A DNA stretch of 12,952 nucleotides from JBGSIZ01 sp041742255 (GCA_041742255.1 JBGSIZ010000216.1:1-12952), one strand, 5' to 3'; positions 1-6,359 are shown, counted from the stretch's first letter. Numbers and translations are program-made. The notes: a model not told the origin generated them from the sequence alone.

Positions 1-98
1 TGGTGACCGACCTGCGGGCGCGGGGGATCACGGCGCTTCATGGCATCGTGCCGCTGCGCAAATCGCTGATGCGGCTTGGGCTGGGCGCGACGGGATAG
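1..98 (+). CDS. 3' end of an unidentified protein (partial)
   Basis: An open frame enters from the left edge and ends at TAG 96-98, giving 31 visible C-terminal residues that begin VTDLRARGITALHGIVPLRK and end in LGLGATG. Codons are rich in G/C at third positions, as in the neighbouring genes, which supports real coding. No start lies in view and no domain can be recognised from so short a tail, so no function is assigned. The stop lies 5 bases from the stop of the convergent aminotransferase gene, leaving no room for a separate terminator between them. Confidence 0.6.
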   Translation, partial: VTDLRARGITALHGIVPLRKSLMRLGLGATG

Positions 99-103
99 CC
101 GGT

Positions 104-1231
104 TTACAAAACCCGGTCCACCACCGCCGTCAACCGGGCCAGCGTGGCGTGCACGTCATACAGCTTGTCCAACCCGAACAACCCGATCCGAAAGGTGCGG
201 AAATCGGCGGGTTCATCGCATTGCAACGGCACGCCTGCGGCAATCTGCATACCTTCAGCCATGAACGCCTTGCCGGTCTGAATATCGGCGCTGTCGGTAT
301 AGCTCACGACGACACCGGGGGCACCGAACCCTTCGGCGGCAACGGACCGGACCCCCTTGGCGGCCAACATGGCGCGCACGGCATCGCCCAGCGCCCACTG
401 GTTCTCCTTCAACCGGGCAAAACCATAGTCGCGGGTTTCCAGCATGGTATCGCGGAACGCGCGCAAGCCGTCGGTGGGCATCGTGGCGTGATAGGCATGG
501 CCGCCGTTCAAATAGGCCTCCATGATCTGCGTCCATTTCTTCAGGTCCACGGCAAACGAATTTGCGGTGGTGGTCTCCATCCGGTCGCGGGCACGCTGGG
601 ACATCATGACAAGCCCGCTGGACGGGGTGGACGACCACCCCTTCTGGGGGGCGGAAATCAGGACATCGACCCCGGTGGCAGCCATATCGACCCAGACACA
701 CCCGGACGCGATGCAATCCAGCACCATCAACGCGCCCACGTCATGGGCAGCGGCGGCAAGGGCAGTAATATACTCATCGGGCAGGATAATGCCCGCGCTC
801 GTTTCCACATGAGGGGCGAACACCACATCGGGTTTGGCGTCGCGGATGGCGGCGGTCACCTCGGCAATGGGGGGTGGGGCAAACGGGGCGCGGCTGTCGT
901 TTCCGGTCTGGCGGGCCTTGAACACGGTGGTCTTGGCGGTGAATTGACCGGCGTCAAAAATCTGGGACCAACGATAGGAAAACCATCCGTTGCGCACGAC
1001 AAAGGCATGGCCGCCATTGGCAAACTGACGGGCCACGGCCTCCATCCCATAGGTGCCACCACCCGGCACAATGGCAACATGGTCGGCGGCATACACCTCG
1101 CGCAGCATCCCCTGAATGTCGCGCATGACGCCCTGAAACGCCTTGCTCATGTGATTGAGCGACCGATCCGTGAACACGACGGAAAACTCCATCAGGCCAT
1201 CAGGGTCCACCGGGCTGTGCGTGCCGTCCAT
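104..1231 (-). CDS. Class V PLP-dependent aminotransferase (alanine/serine-glyoxylate aminotransferase-like)
   Basis: A 375-residue fold-type I PLP enzyme of the class V aminotransferase family, expected in the cytoplasm. Visible signatures are the GGGTYGMEA cofactor-phosphate loop (about 57-65), HVETSAG (141-147), the PLP-ring aspartate in LDCIASG (D172), the Schiff-base lysine in SAPQKGW (K197) and a carboxylate-binding arginine in RIGLFG (R348). The layout matches the alanine-glyoxylate/serine-glyoxylate aminotransferase group, but the donor and acceptor cannot be read from sequence. I chose ATG 1231 because GGAG (1238-1241) sits 6 bases upstream; an in-frame TTG at 1243 adds four residues but lacks a ribosome site. 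It lies 105 bases downstream of two Lrp-type regulators on the same strand, suggesting control by amino acid supply. It ends 5 bases from the convergent partial gene. Confidence 0.88.
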   Translation of the reverse strand: MDGTHSPVDPDGLMEFSVVFTDRSLNHMSKAFQGVMRDIQGMLREVYAADHVAIVPGGGTYGMEAVARQFANGGHAFVVRNGWFSYRWSQIFDAGQFTAKTTVFKARQTGNDSRAPFAPPPIAEVTAAIRDAKPDVVFAPHVETSAGIILPDEYITALAAAAHDVGALMVLDCIASGCVWVDMAATGVDVLISAPQKGWSSTPSSGLVMMSQRARDRMETTTANSFAVDLKKWTQIMEAYLNGGHAYHATMPTDGLRAFRDTMLETRDYGFARLKENQWALGDAVRAMLAAKGVRSVAAEGFGAPGVVVSYTDSADIQTGKAFMAEGMQIAAGVPLQCDEPADFRTFRIGLFGLDKLYDVHATLARLTAVVDRVL

Positions 1232-1237
1232 TCGGGT

Positions 1238-1241
1238 CTCC
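1238..1241 (-). promoter_or_regulatory. Ribosome binding site deciding the aminotransferase start
   Basis: GGAG on the minus strand, 6 bases before ATG 1231. It overlaps the codons that an alternative TTG start at 1243 would use, so it favours the shorter protein. Confidence 0.6.
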
Positions 1242-1270
1242 AATTCTGTGCAATACCTGTGCGGCAGCCT

Positions 1271-1290
1271 ATCCCGGTTTACGCCGGGAT
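1271..1290. repeat. Perfect inverted repeat between regulator gene and aminotransferase gene
   Basis: ATCCCGG, six-base loop TTTACG, CCGGGAT: a perfect 7-bp stem in the 105-base gap between the second regulator's stop (1337) and the aminotransferase start (1231). No T-run follows on the minus strand, so it is a poor intrinsic terminator. It could be an attenuating or mRNA-processing hairpin, or an operator. The rest of the gap shows nothing clear. Confidence 0.45.
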
Positions 1291-1336
1291 GAAAAGCCAG
1301 CGTCGCGCGACATTTGCGCCCCAGACAAATCGGGGC

Positions 1337-1792
1337 CTAGATGGGTCCGGGCAACCGTTCTTCGCTCAACAACACATTGGCCTCCACCGTGCCGACACCA
1401 GGCAGGGTCATGATCCGGCGGCGCAGCACCCGCTCAAAATCGGCAAGGTCGCGGGCGACCACGCGCAGGCGGTAATCATACAGACCCAGAACATGTTCCA
1501 CCGTCTGCACCTCGCGGATGGCACTGACGGCGCGTTCAAAATCCTCCAGACTGACGCGGCCCTTGGCGGCCAGCTTGACACCCAGAAACACGGTCACGCC
1601 AAACCCCAGCTTGGCAGGGTCAAGAACCAACCGACGACCGGCCAGAATACCGGCGTCCTGCAACCGTCGGATACGGCGCCATGTGGCGGGTTGGGACAAA
1701 CCAAAACGGCGGCCCAATGTGCTGGCAGGCAGGCCCGCGTCCTCGGACAACGCACGCAGCACCGCGCGGTCAATGTCGTCAAGGTCGGTCAT
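1337..1792 (-). CDS. Lrp/AsnC-family transcriptional regulator (second of tandem pair)
   Basis: A 151-residue protein of typical Lrp/AsnC length. The N-terminal winged helix-turn-helix (about 4-62) starts LDDIDRAVLRALSEDAG, and its recognition helix contains SQPATWRRIRRLQDAGIL. The C-terminal RAM/ligand-binding domain (about 66-146) has the family pattern GLYDYRLRVVARDL and a LPGVG turn. Lrp proteins form dimers and higher oligomers, bind AT-rich pseudo-palindromes and respond to amino acids. Its ATG (1792-1790) overlaps the TGA of the upstream regulator (ATGA), with GAGGTG about 8 bases upstream, so the two are translationally coupled. The effector is not determinable. The tandem, co-expressed arrangement raises the possibility of mixed oligomers, which is inference. 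Confidence 0.93.
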   Translation of the reverse strand: MTDLDDIDRAVLRALSEDAGLPASTLGRRFGLSQPATWRRIRRLQDAGILAGRRLVLDPAKLGFGVTVFLGVKLAAKGRVSLEDFERAVSAIREVQTVEHVLGLYDYRLRVVARDLADFERVLRRRIMTLPGVGTVEANVLLSEERLPGPI

Positions 1793-2244
1793 ATCGGCAG
1801 CACCTCGTCGGATTTCACCGTGGCCACGGTCATCAAGGCCTCAATATCAGCGATATGCGGCAGGGTCAGAACGCGGTCGCGATAAATGGTCTGCCAATGT
1901 GCCAGATCGCGGGCGACAATATGCAACCGGACATCGACCCGGCCCAGAAACGTCTGAATCTCGATCACCTCAGGCACGGCGCGGGCGGCTTCCAGAAAAT
2001 CGTCAAACGCGCGGGCTTGCGTCTTGTCCAACGTGATCCGCAACGACACGGCAATAGCAAATCCCAACGCGCGCCAGTTGATGACCGCAACCTGTCCCAG
2101 CAAAATACCGGCATCGCGCAGGTGATCCAACCGGCGGCCGACCTTGCCGACACTCAAGGCGCACAAAGCAGCAAGGTCAGGGACCGCCAGCGACGGATCA
2201 GCCTGCAAATGTCGCAACAAACGGCGGTCAATGTCATCAAGCAT
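1789..2244 (-). CDS. Lrp/AsnC-family transcriptional regulator (first of tandem pair)
   Basis: A 151-residue Lrp/AsnC regulator, clearly related to but diverged from its downstream neighbour. The helix-turn-helix spans about 2-60 (LDDIDRRLLRHLQADPS, then LSVGKVGRRLDHLRDAGIL). The RAM domain follows, with GRVDVRLHIVARDL and LPHIADIE, and the protein ends VATVKSDEVLPI, close to the usual K-x-x-x-x-LP tail of the family. It is divergent from ilvC across a 135-base AT-rich gap, the classical position for a regulator controlling itself and a branched-chain amino acid gene. No Shine-Dalgarno sequence precedes ATG 2244 (upstream is AAATATTACCATATCC), so translation may be weak or leaderless. The ligand is unknown; leucine or another amino acid is plausible from context only. 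Confidence 0.93.
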   Translation of the reverse strand: MLDDIDRRLLRHLQADPSLAVPDLAALCALSVGKVGRRLDHLRDAGILLGQVAVINWRALGFAIAVSLRITLDKTQARAFDDFLEAARAVPEVIEIQTFLGRVDVRLHIVARDLAHWQTIYRDRVLTLPHIADIEALMTVATVKSDEVLPI

Positions 2245-2251
2245 GGATATG

Positions 2252-2271
2252 GTAATATTTCACATATTTAC
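2252..2271. promoter_or_regulatory. AT-rich pseudo-palindrome, candidate Lrp-type operator
   Basis: GTAATATTTCACATATTTAC is a 20-base AT-rich element with GTAA/TTAC outer arms, in a window that is otherwise strongly G/C-rich. It begins 8 bases upstream of the first Lrp-type regulator gene and about 108 bases upstream of ilvC. AT-rich pseudo-palindromes are typical Lrp/AsnC sites, so autoregulation is plausible. The dyad is imperfect in the middle, and the AT-richness could equally reflect a promoter -10 region. Confidence 0.4.
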
Positions 2272-2274
2272 GCA

Positions 2275-2303
2275 TGACAATTCCAAAATGACGGAAAATG
2301 TCA
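2275..2303. promoter_or_regulatory. Nested inverted repeats upstream of ilvC
   Basis: TGACA (2275-2279) and TGTCA (2299-2303) form outer arms, with the near-matching continuations ATTCC and GGAAAA inside. A smaller dyad, TGAC-N7-GTCA (2289-2303), shares the right arm. The element lies mid-way in the divergent Lrp/ilvC gap, about 77 bases before the ilvC start, a position suited to an operator. Which regulator binds it is inference. I could not settle on a confident -35/-10 pair for ilvC. Confidence 0.4.
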
Positions 2304-2379
2304 CCATTGATCCACTCGTATGCACCCATCTGGCGCTTTATGGTGCGGCCAACGTAACCCATCATACTGGAAAATCCCC

Positions 2380-3402
2380 ATGCGCGTGTATTATGACCGT
2401 GATTGCGATGTGAACCTCATCAAGGACAAAAAGGTCGCCATTCTCGGCTACGGATCGCAGGGCCACGCCCATGCGCTCAACCTGCGGGACTCGGGCGCGA
2501 AAAACGTGGTCGTGGCGCTGCGGCCCGGTTCGGCCTCCGCGAAAAAGTGCGAGGCCGAGGGCCTTGCCGTCATGGACATCGCCGCCGCCGCCGCGTGGTG
2601 TGACGTCATCATGTTCACCATGCCCGACGAACTTCAGGCCGACACCTACCGCAAATACGTCCACGACAACCTGCGCGAAGGCTCGGCAATTGCGTTTGCC
2701 CATGGCCTGAACGTGCATTTCGGCCTGATCGAACCCAAACCCGGCGTTGACGTCATCATGATGGCGCCCAAGGGTCCGGGCCACACCGTGCGCGGCGAAT
2801 ACACCAAAGGCGGCGGCGTGCCCTGTCTGGTTGCGGTCCATCAGGACGCGACGGGCAAGGCGATGGAAATCGGCCTGTCCTATTGCTCGGCCATCGGTGG
2901 CGGGCGGTCCGGGATCATCGAAACCAACTTCCGGCAGGAATGTGAAACCGACCTCTTCGGTGAACAGGCCGTGCTGTGTGGCGGTCTGGTCGAACTGATC
3001 CGCATGGGCTTTGAAACGCTGGTCGAGGCCGGATATGAACCCGAAATGGCGTATTTCGAGTGCCTGCACGAAGTTAAACTGATCGTGGACCTGATCTACG
3101 AAGGCGGCATCGCCAACATGGATTATTCCATCTCGAACACAGCCGAATACGGTCAATATGTGTCCGGCCCCCGCATCCTGCCCTACGTCGAGACCAAGGC
3201 GCGGATGAAGGCGGTTCTGTCCGACATCCAGTCGGGCAAATTCGTCCGTGATTTCATGCTGGAAAACAGCGTGGGGCACCCCACGATCAAGGCATCGCGC
3301 CGGTCCAACGACGAACACCAGATCGAACTGGTCGGCAAGAAACTGCGGGACATGATGCCGTGGATTTCCAAGGGCAAGATGGTCGACAAAGCCAAGAACT
3401 AA
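2380..3402 (+). CDS. ilvC: Ketol-acid reductoisomerase, class I (NADP+)
   Basis: Cytoplasmic enzyme of valine, leucine and isoleucine synthesis: it isomerises and reduces 2-acetolactate or 2-aceto-2-hydroxybutyrate with Mg2+ and NADPH. The 340 residues match the short class I form. The Rossmann domain has GYGSQG (23-28). R48, S51 and S53 in the LRPGSAS loop fit NADPH preference. Catalytic and metal residues are visible: H108 (AHG), K131 (APKGPG), D191 and E195 (TDLFGEQ), E227 and E231 (FECLHE), and S252 (YSIS). I chose ATG 2380 because MRVYYDRD is the conserved N-terminus; an upstream in-frame ATG at 2320 would add 20 unrelated residues. Its ribosome site is weak (GGA at 2369-2371). The gene is divergent from two Lrp-type regulators and ends in a strong terminator, so it is probably transcribed alone. 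Confidence 0.98.
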   Translation: MRVYYDRDCDVNLIKDKKVAILGYGSQGHAHALNLRDSGAKNVVVALRPGSASAKKCEAEGLAVMDIAAAAAWCDVIMFTMPDELQADTYRKYVHDNLREGSAIAFAHGLNVHFGLIEPKPGVDVIMMAPKGPGHTVRGEYTKGGGVPCLVAVHQDATGKAMEIGLSYCSAIGGGRSGIIETNFRQECETDLFGEQAVLCGGLVELIRMGFETLVEAGYEPEMAYFECLHEVKLIVDLIYEGGIANMDYSISNTAEYGQYVSGPRILPYVETKARMKAVLSDIQSGKFVRDFMLENSVGHPTIKASRRSNDEHQIELVGKKLRDMMPWISKGKMVDKAKN

Positions 3403-3425
3403 GCTCAGGCTGCGTTACGACCGAG

Positions 3426-3448
3426 ACGGCGGAAGGAGGAGCCGCCGT
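3426..3448 (+). repeat. Hairpin between ilvC stop and terminator
   Basis: ACGGCGG (3426-3432) pairs perfectly with CCGCCGT (3442-3448) around a purine-rich loop, followed only by TT. It lies just before the main terminator hairpin and may stabilise the ilvC 3' end or assist termination. Confidence 0.45.
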
Positions 3449-3454
3449 TTCCTC

Positions 3455-3482
3455 AAAGGGCGCCCCACGGGGCGCCCTTTTT
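3455..3482 (+). terminator. Rho-independent terminator of ilvC
   Basis: AAAGGGCGCCCC and GGGGCGCCCTTT form a perfect 12-bp stem around a two-base loop (AC), followed by a T-run at 3478-3482. It starts 53 bases after the ilvC stop. The near symmetry means it could also slow leftward transcripts from the convergent hydrolase gene (stop at 3503), although the minus-strand T-run is only three bases. Confidence 0.88.
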
Positions 3483-3502
3483 GTCTGCCGCGTGGGCCGG
3501 GA

Positions 3503-4558
3503 TCACAACCCGCGCAGCCACGCCATTTCCTGATACTCGCCCGATGTGGTGATCCCTTCGTCCAGACACCGCCAGATCAGGTCGATCACCGTCGGGTCGG
3601 CGCGCTTGATGGCCCGCATCACGCTTTCATGGCGGGTGCGCATCTTGGTGCAATACAGATGGGCCACATCGTCGCTGTCCATCCAATGGGCGGACAAAAG
3701 GCGCTGAAAAATGGCCTTGATCCGGGGCGGGTTGTTACCAATCCGAACCAGATAATTGGCCAATCCGTCCTCATCCATGTTGACCGTCATGCCAAAACTG
3801 CCCCACCGGAACCGGTTCACCACGAATTCGGCGTCATGCTGCATATACAAGGTAAAGGCGTGACCGGCGACAAACCCGATCTTGACGCTGTCAAACCCGA
3901 TGTTCAGATCCAGCCAGCTGACCGGGTCAAACGTGAATGCATGGTTGGTGCGCGACAGGCCGGGCGGCCAGAACGTGCAGGGCGACCCGAAACAATTCAC
4001 CTCCAACTGCGAAATGGCACCCCGACCCAGCGCGAGTGCGACAGCCGTCAACGCGTTGGACGTGATCAGGTTGCCCTGGCTGTGGGAATAGATCGGGGTG
4101 CGGGACCGCTCGCCTTGCCCCATCGAGGTCAACAGGCGATACAACTGCACCGTGGCCCGGTTGGACAGGATCAGCGTTTCAACAAACGCCACCTTGTTCA
4201 ACGACCCGTCAATCAGACGGGCAGCGGCATAGGCAGCATCAACCGCCAGCGACCAGGCGGTGAAATTGCCGGCCTGCACATTGACCAACACGCCCTTGTC
4301 CAACAAACACTGGCCCAGATCGGCCCAGAACCCGTCCGTCTTGTTGTAAACCCCAATGACGGGGCACGCCTGCAACAAGGACAAGGCGCGCGCGCTTTGC
4401 ATATGGTCGGTCGGGCTGTTGGCCATCCCGTTGACAAAGATCACTTTGCGCTCGGGATTGAACCAGCGTTGGGCCTGCGCTTCGGCGGACACATAACGGT
4501 TGATGTCCCCGTCCCCTGAGGGTGCGCGACCCTCCATTCCAATGGTGGGAGCCGGCAT
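3503..4558 (-). CDS. Orphan alpha/beta-hydrolase-like protein with SHSQG motif
   Basis: A 351-residue protein with no signal peptide or membrane segment. I cannot assign a family name. Early on it has hydrophobic strand VIFVNGMANS (about 39-48). S-H-S-Q-G-N at 158-163, after TPIY, fits the nucleophile elbow of lipase/esterase-type alpha/beta hydrolases, with S160 as nucleophile. FDPVSW (D211) and AGHAFTLYM (H233) follow in the right order for a Ser-Asp-His triad. The remaining 115 residues match nothing I recognise. Substrate is unknown; lipid, ester or acyl-CoA hydrolysis are all possible. ATG 4558 is supported by AGGAGA six bases upstream; the open frame extends 29 codons further without a better site. 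It stands alone, convergent with ilvC and separated from the cytochrome gene by a terminator. Confidence 0.8.
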   Translation of the reverse strand: MPAPTIGMEGRAPSGDGDINRYVSAEAQAQRWFNPERKVIFVNGMANSPTDHMQSARALSLLQACPVIGVYNKTDGFWADLGQCLLDKGVLVNVQAGNFTAWSLAVDAAYAAARLIDGSLNKVAFVETLILSNRATVQLYRLLTSMGQGERSRTPIYSHSQGNLITSNALTAVALALGRGAISQLEVNCFGSPCTFWPPGLSRTNHAFTFDPVSWLDLNIGFDSVKIGFVAGHAFTLYMQHDAEFVVNRFRWGSFGMTVNMDEDGLANYLVRIGNNPPRIKAIFQRLLSAHWMDSDDVAHLYCTKMRTRHESVMRAIKRADPTVIDLIWRCLDEGITTSGEYQEMAWLRGL

Positions 4559-4564
4559 CTGAAA

Positions 4565-4570
4565 TCTCCT
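4565..4570 (-). promoter_or_regulatory. Ribosome binding site of the hydrolase gene
   Basis: AGGAGA on the minus strand, 6 bases before ATG 4558. It fixes the start against the longer frame opening at 4645. The bases between this site and the cytochrome terminator (4571-4639) should hold the promoter, but no clear -35/-10 pair is visible. Confidence 0.7.
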
Positions 4571-4639
4571 GATAAAAATACTGTCACAACCCTGCGGCGG
4601 CCAGATGTGATTCGCCAAGCCGATTGATACCGAAACTGC

Positions 4640-4671
4640 AAACAAACAGACCGGGGACGGCCCCCGGTCTG
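4640..4671 (-). terminator. Rho-independent terminator of the cytochrome gene
   Basis: Read on the minus strand, CAGACCGGGG and CCCCGGTCTG form a perfect 10-bp stem with a five-base loop, followed by the T-rich tail TTTGTTTG. It starts 23 bases after the cytochrome stop and separates that gene from the hydrolase gene downstream. Confidence 0.83.
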
Positions 4672-4694
4672 GTCTTGGGCAATCTTGGGTGGTG

Positions 4695-5498
4695 TCAGTT
4701 GTCTAAACCCACCGGCAACAGCGCGATATACGCCATGACAGCCACACGGTCCTCATGGCTGAAGGCGCGCAAATTGATCATCGCGGCCCCCGGATGGGCG
4801 TTTGAGATTTTGTTGTAGACCTCGTCGGGCAATTCGGCGGCCTCGGTGCCGACGAAATTGTGCCCGCCATCGGACCCCCAATCAAGAGCGCGGCCATCAA
4901 ACCCGTGACAGGCGGCGCAGGTGGTCTGGAATATCTCGCGGCCCCGTTCCGCGTCGCCCGCGTTCACCGTGCGGGTATCATAGTCGATAAAGGTGCGCAT
5001 ATCGACCAACCCCTTGGACACGAACAGGGCCACGCGCATCATCTCCTCGTCGGAAATCATCTCGGGGGTATAGGGATGATTGGCGTCGCGCAGGGTCAGG
5101 GCAATCGCTTCGACAGGTTTCCCCATGGCCCCCAGTATGCCGGGAATTCCGGTGAAATGGCTGCCCTGATGGTAGATGCCGCTTGCACCCTGATAATCCC
5201 ACCCGTGACATTCCTTGCACCGCCATGTGCCGGACCCGGTCTGATCGGTGTTCACTGCCGTTGGATAGGCGGGGTTGGTGGCCTCGGGCTCGTCGCGGTC
5301 CAGCGCCTCCCACCAGTTGTCATAAATCCGGCCCCCGGCGGCGATGGTCCACGGCTCGGACGGCACCTGTGGGGCACCATGCACGAAATACTGTGCCTCC
5401 GGTCCGTGTTCCTGTGGTTCAACCGATACTTGCGCCCAACCGCATGTGGCACTCAGAACCGAGCCAGCAATAGCAAAAACCTTGAAAAAATGGGTCAT
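4695..5498 (-). CDS. Periplasmic diheme cytochrome c
   Basis: A 267-residue exported electron carrier. The N-terminus is a Sec signal peptide (hydrophobic about 4-20, likely cleaved after CGWA at 22), so the protein should mature in the periplasm with Ccm-attached haems. Two CXXCH sites are present: CKECH (94-98) and CAACH (194-198). M147 (PEM) and M240 (HPGAAM) are candidate axial ligands of the two domains. Between them are WRCKECHGWDYQG and a GSHFTGIPG loop. It resembles diheme c-type cytochromes that accompany periplasmic dehydrogenases, but no partner enzyme is adjacent and I cannot name the reaction. ATG 5498 follows GGGAGG by 5 bases and begins the signal peptide; the frame continues 24 codons upstream without signal character. 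The divergent neighbour is a membrane-anchored regulator. Confidence 0.9.
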   Translation of the reverse strand: MTHFFKVFAIAGSVLSATCGWAQVSVEPQEHGPEAQYFVHGAPQVPSEPWTIAAGGRIYDNWWEALDRDEPEATNPAYPTAVNTDQTGSGTWRCKECHGWDYQGASGIYHQGSHFTGIPGILGAMGKPVEAIALTLRDANHPYTPEMISDEEMMRVALFVSKGLVDMRTFIDYDTRTVNAGDAERGREIFQTTCAACHGFDGRALDWGSDGGHNFVGTEAAELPDEVYNKISNAHPGAAMINLRAFSHEDRVAVMAYIALLPVGLDN

Positions 5499-5503
5499 TC
5501 CGT

Positions 5504-5509
5504 CCTCCC
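5504..5509 (-). promoter_or_regulatory. Ribosome binding site of the cytochrome c gene
   Basis: GGGAGG on the minus strand, 5 bases before ATG 5498. It supports the start that places the signal peptide at the N-terminus. Confidence 0.7.
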
Positions 5510-5529
5510 TGTCCGATGCCACATCCCCC

Positions 5530-5545
5530 CAAAGCGTTGGCTTTG
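5530..5545. repeat. Short perfect inverted repeat upstream of the cytochrome gene
   Basis: CAAAGC-GTTG-GCTTTG has a 6-bp stem and a four-base loop, 32 bases before the cytochrome start. It could be an operator half-site pair or a 5' leader hairpin; no function is assigned. Confidence 0.3.
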
Positions 5546-5590
5546 CACGCCGCGTGGCGGTCCGGCGCATAGGCAGAAAGGTGCCATAAA

Positions 5591-5609
5591 CCGCTGGTCG
5601 GCCAAGCGG
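5591..5609. repeat. Hairpin-forming dyad in the cytochrome/regulator divergent gap
   Basis: CCGCTGG and CCAAGCGG pair around TCGG with one bulged A. The dyad lies in the 234-base gap between the divergent cytochrome c and regulator genes, 93 bases from the first and 124 from the second. This gap must hold both promoters, but no convincing -35/-10 pair is visible. Confidence 0.3.
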
Positions 5610-5732
5610 AAACCTGCAAGGATAAACCCTGTAAATAGAACAAAGAGACTTTTGCTTACGGCACTCTCACTTTGGTTCAAACCGCATAACGGGTGCCCCG
5701 GCAAACTCACTCTGCGCGAGGTTGCACACCCC

Positions 5733-6281
5733 ATGACGCGTCTCCATCTGGCCCCGATCCCTGCGCTTAGAACGGCATCGATACTGGTTTTCGCGTGCGG
5801 GCTCATCCTGCTTTTCGACCTTGGCGGCGAACTCCACGCGGCCTTGATCTACGGGGCGAATTTCTCGACAGGGACATGGCTGCACCTGACGGGAGAATTG
5901 GCATCGGCCATCGGGCTGGGAACGGCGTTCATCCTGATGCGGCGGGACACGCGGCGGGCAATAGCGGAAACCAACCGGCAGCGGTCCAAACTGGACAGCC
6001 TGCGACACCACTTCGACGACTTCCTGCAAAGCCGGTTCAAAATCTGGGGGTTGTCCCCGGCCGAGGCGGACATCGCCCTGCTGACCATCCGGGGGCTCAA
6101 AATCTCGGAAATCGCGGCGATGCGGGACACCCGCGAAGGGACCATCAAATCGCAACTCTCCGCGATTTTCCGCAAATCCAACGTGGCATCGCGGACGGCC
6201 TTCGTGGCGCAGTTCATCGACGAATTTCTGGATATTTCGGCCAGCGATGGCAACGCGGCACACGCCGCTCCGGCTGACTGA
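5733..6281 (+). CDS. Membrane-anchored LuxR-type helix-turn-helix regulator
   Basis: A 182-residue protein with two probable membrane segments (about 13-31 and 49-69). A charged, probably helical linker follows (about 70-103), then a C-terminal LuxR/GerE-type DNA-binding domain (about 106-166). The last has LSPAEADIALLTIRGLKISEIAAM and, in the recognition region, REGTIKSQLSAIFRKSNVASRTAF. The usual order of sensing domain then HTH is kept, but there is no receiver, PAS or autoinducer domain; the membrane hairpin may itself sense a signal or simply tether the protein. ATG 5733 directly precedes the first hydrophobic helix. Its possible ribosome site, GAGG at 5718-5721, is rather far (11 bases), so the start is slightly uncertain. 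It is divergent from the diheme cytochrome gene, a likely target by position only. Confidence 0.82.
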   Translation: MTRLHLAPIPALRTASILVFACGLILLFDLGGELHAALIYGANFSTGTWLHLTGELASAIGLGTAFILMRRDTRRAIAETNRQRSKLDSLRHHFDDFLQSRFKIWGLSPAEADIALLTIRGLKISEIAAMRDTREGTIKSQLSAIFRKSNVASRTAFVAQFIDEFLDISASDGNAAHAAPAD

Positions 6282-6284
6282 TAC

Positions 6285-6304
6285 GGGGACTCAACGCCCC
6301 TTTT
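6285..6304 (+). terminator. Possible weak terminator after the regulator gene
   Basis: GGGG (6285-6288) and CCCC (6297-6300) can pair around eight bases and are followed by TTTT. The short stem makes this a weak candidate. The remaining 55 bases before the permease gene contain no clear promoter. Confidence 0.35.
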
Positions 6305-6359
6305 CATTCGGCATCCCACGTCCTAGACCGGGGCAACCGCACATATCCCGGACATATCC

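Noticed and set aside
149..1885. A 578-codon open frame on the plus strand across the aminotransferase and regulator genes
   Set aside because: It lies antisense to three well-supported genes, and its low-complexity, Gly/His/Gln-rich translation is typical of the complement of GC-rich coding DNA.
1337..2244. The Lrp-like pair as siroheme decarboxylase subunits (NirDLGH/AhbAB type)
   Set aside because: Those proteins share the fold, but there are no haem d1 or haem synthesis genes nearby. The helix-turn-helix regions look functional and the location beside ilvC fits regulators.
2320..2379. Possible 20-residue N-terminal extension or leader peptide in frame with ilvC
   Set aside because: MRVYYDRD at 2380 is the conserved IlvC N-terminus. 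The upstream stretch (MHPSGALW...) is not enriched in branched-chain codons as an attenuation leader would be, and no alternative hairpins are evident.
2362..3318. A 318-codon minus-strand open frame opposite ilvC
   Set aside because: ilvC is certain from its catalytic motifs; the antisense frame shows no recognisable domain.
4860..5732. Long upstream extension of the membrane-anchored regulator's frame
   Set aside because: It runs antisense through the cytochrome c gene; the membrane segments and an ATG begin only at 5733.
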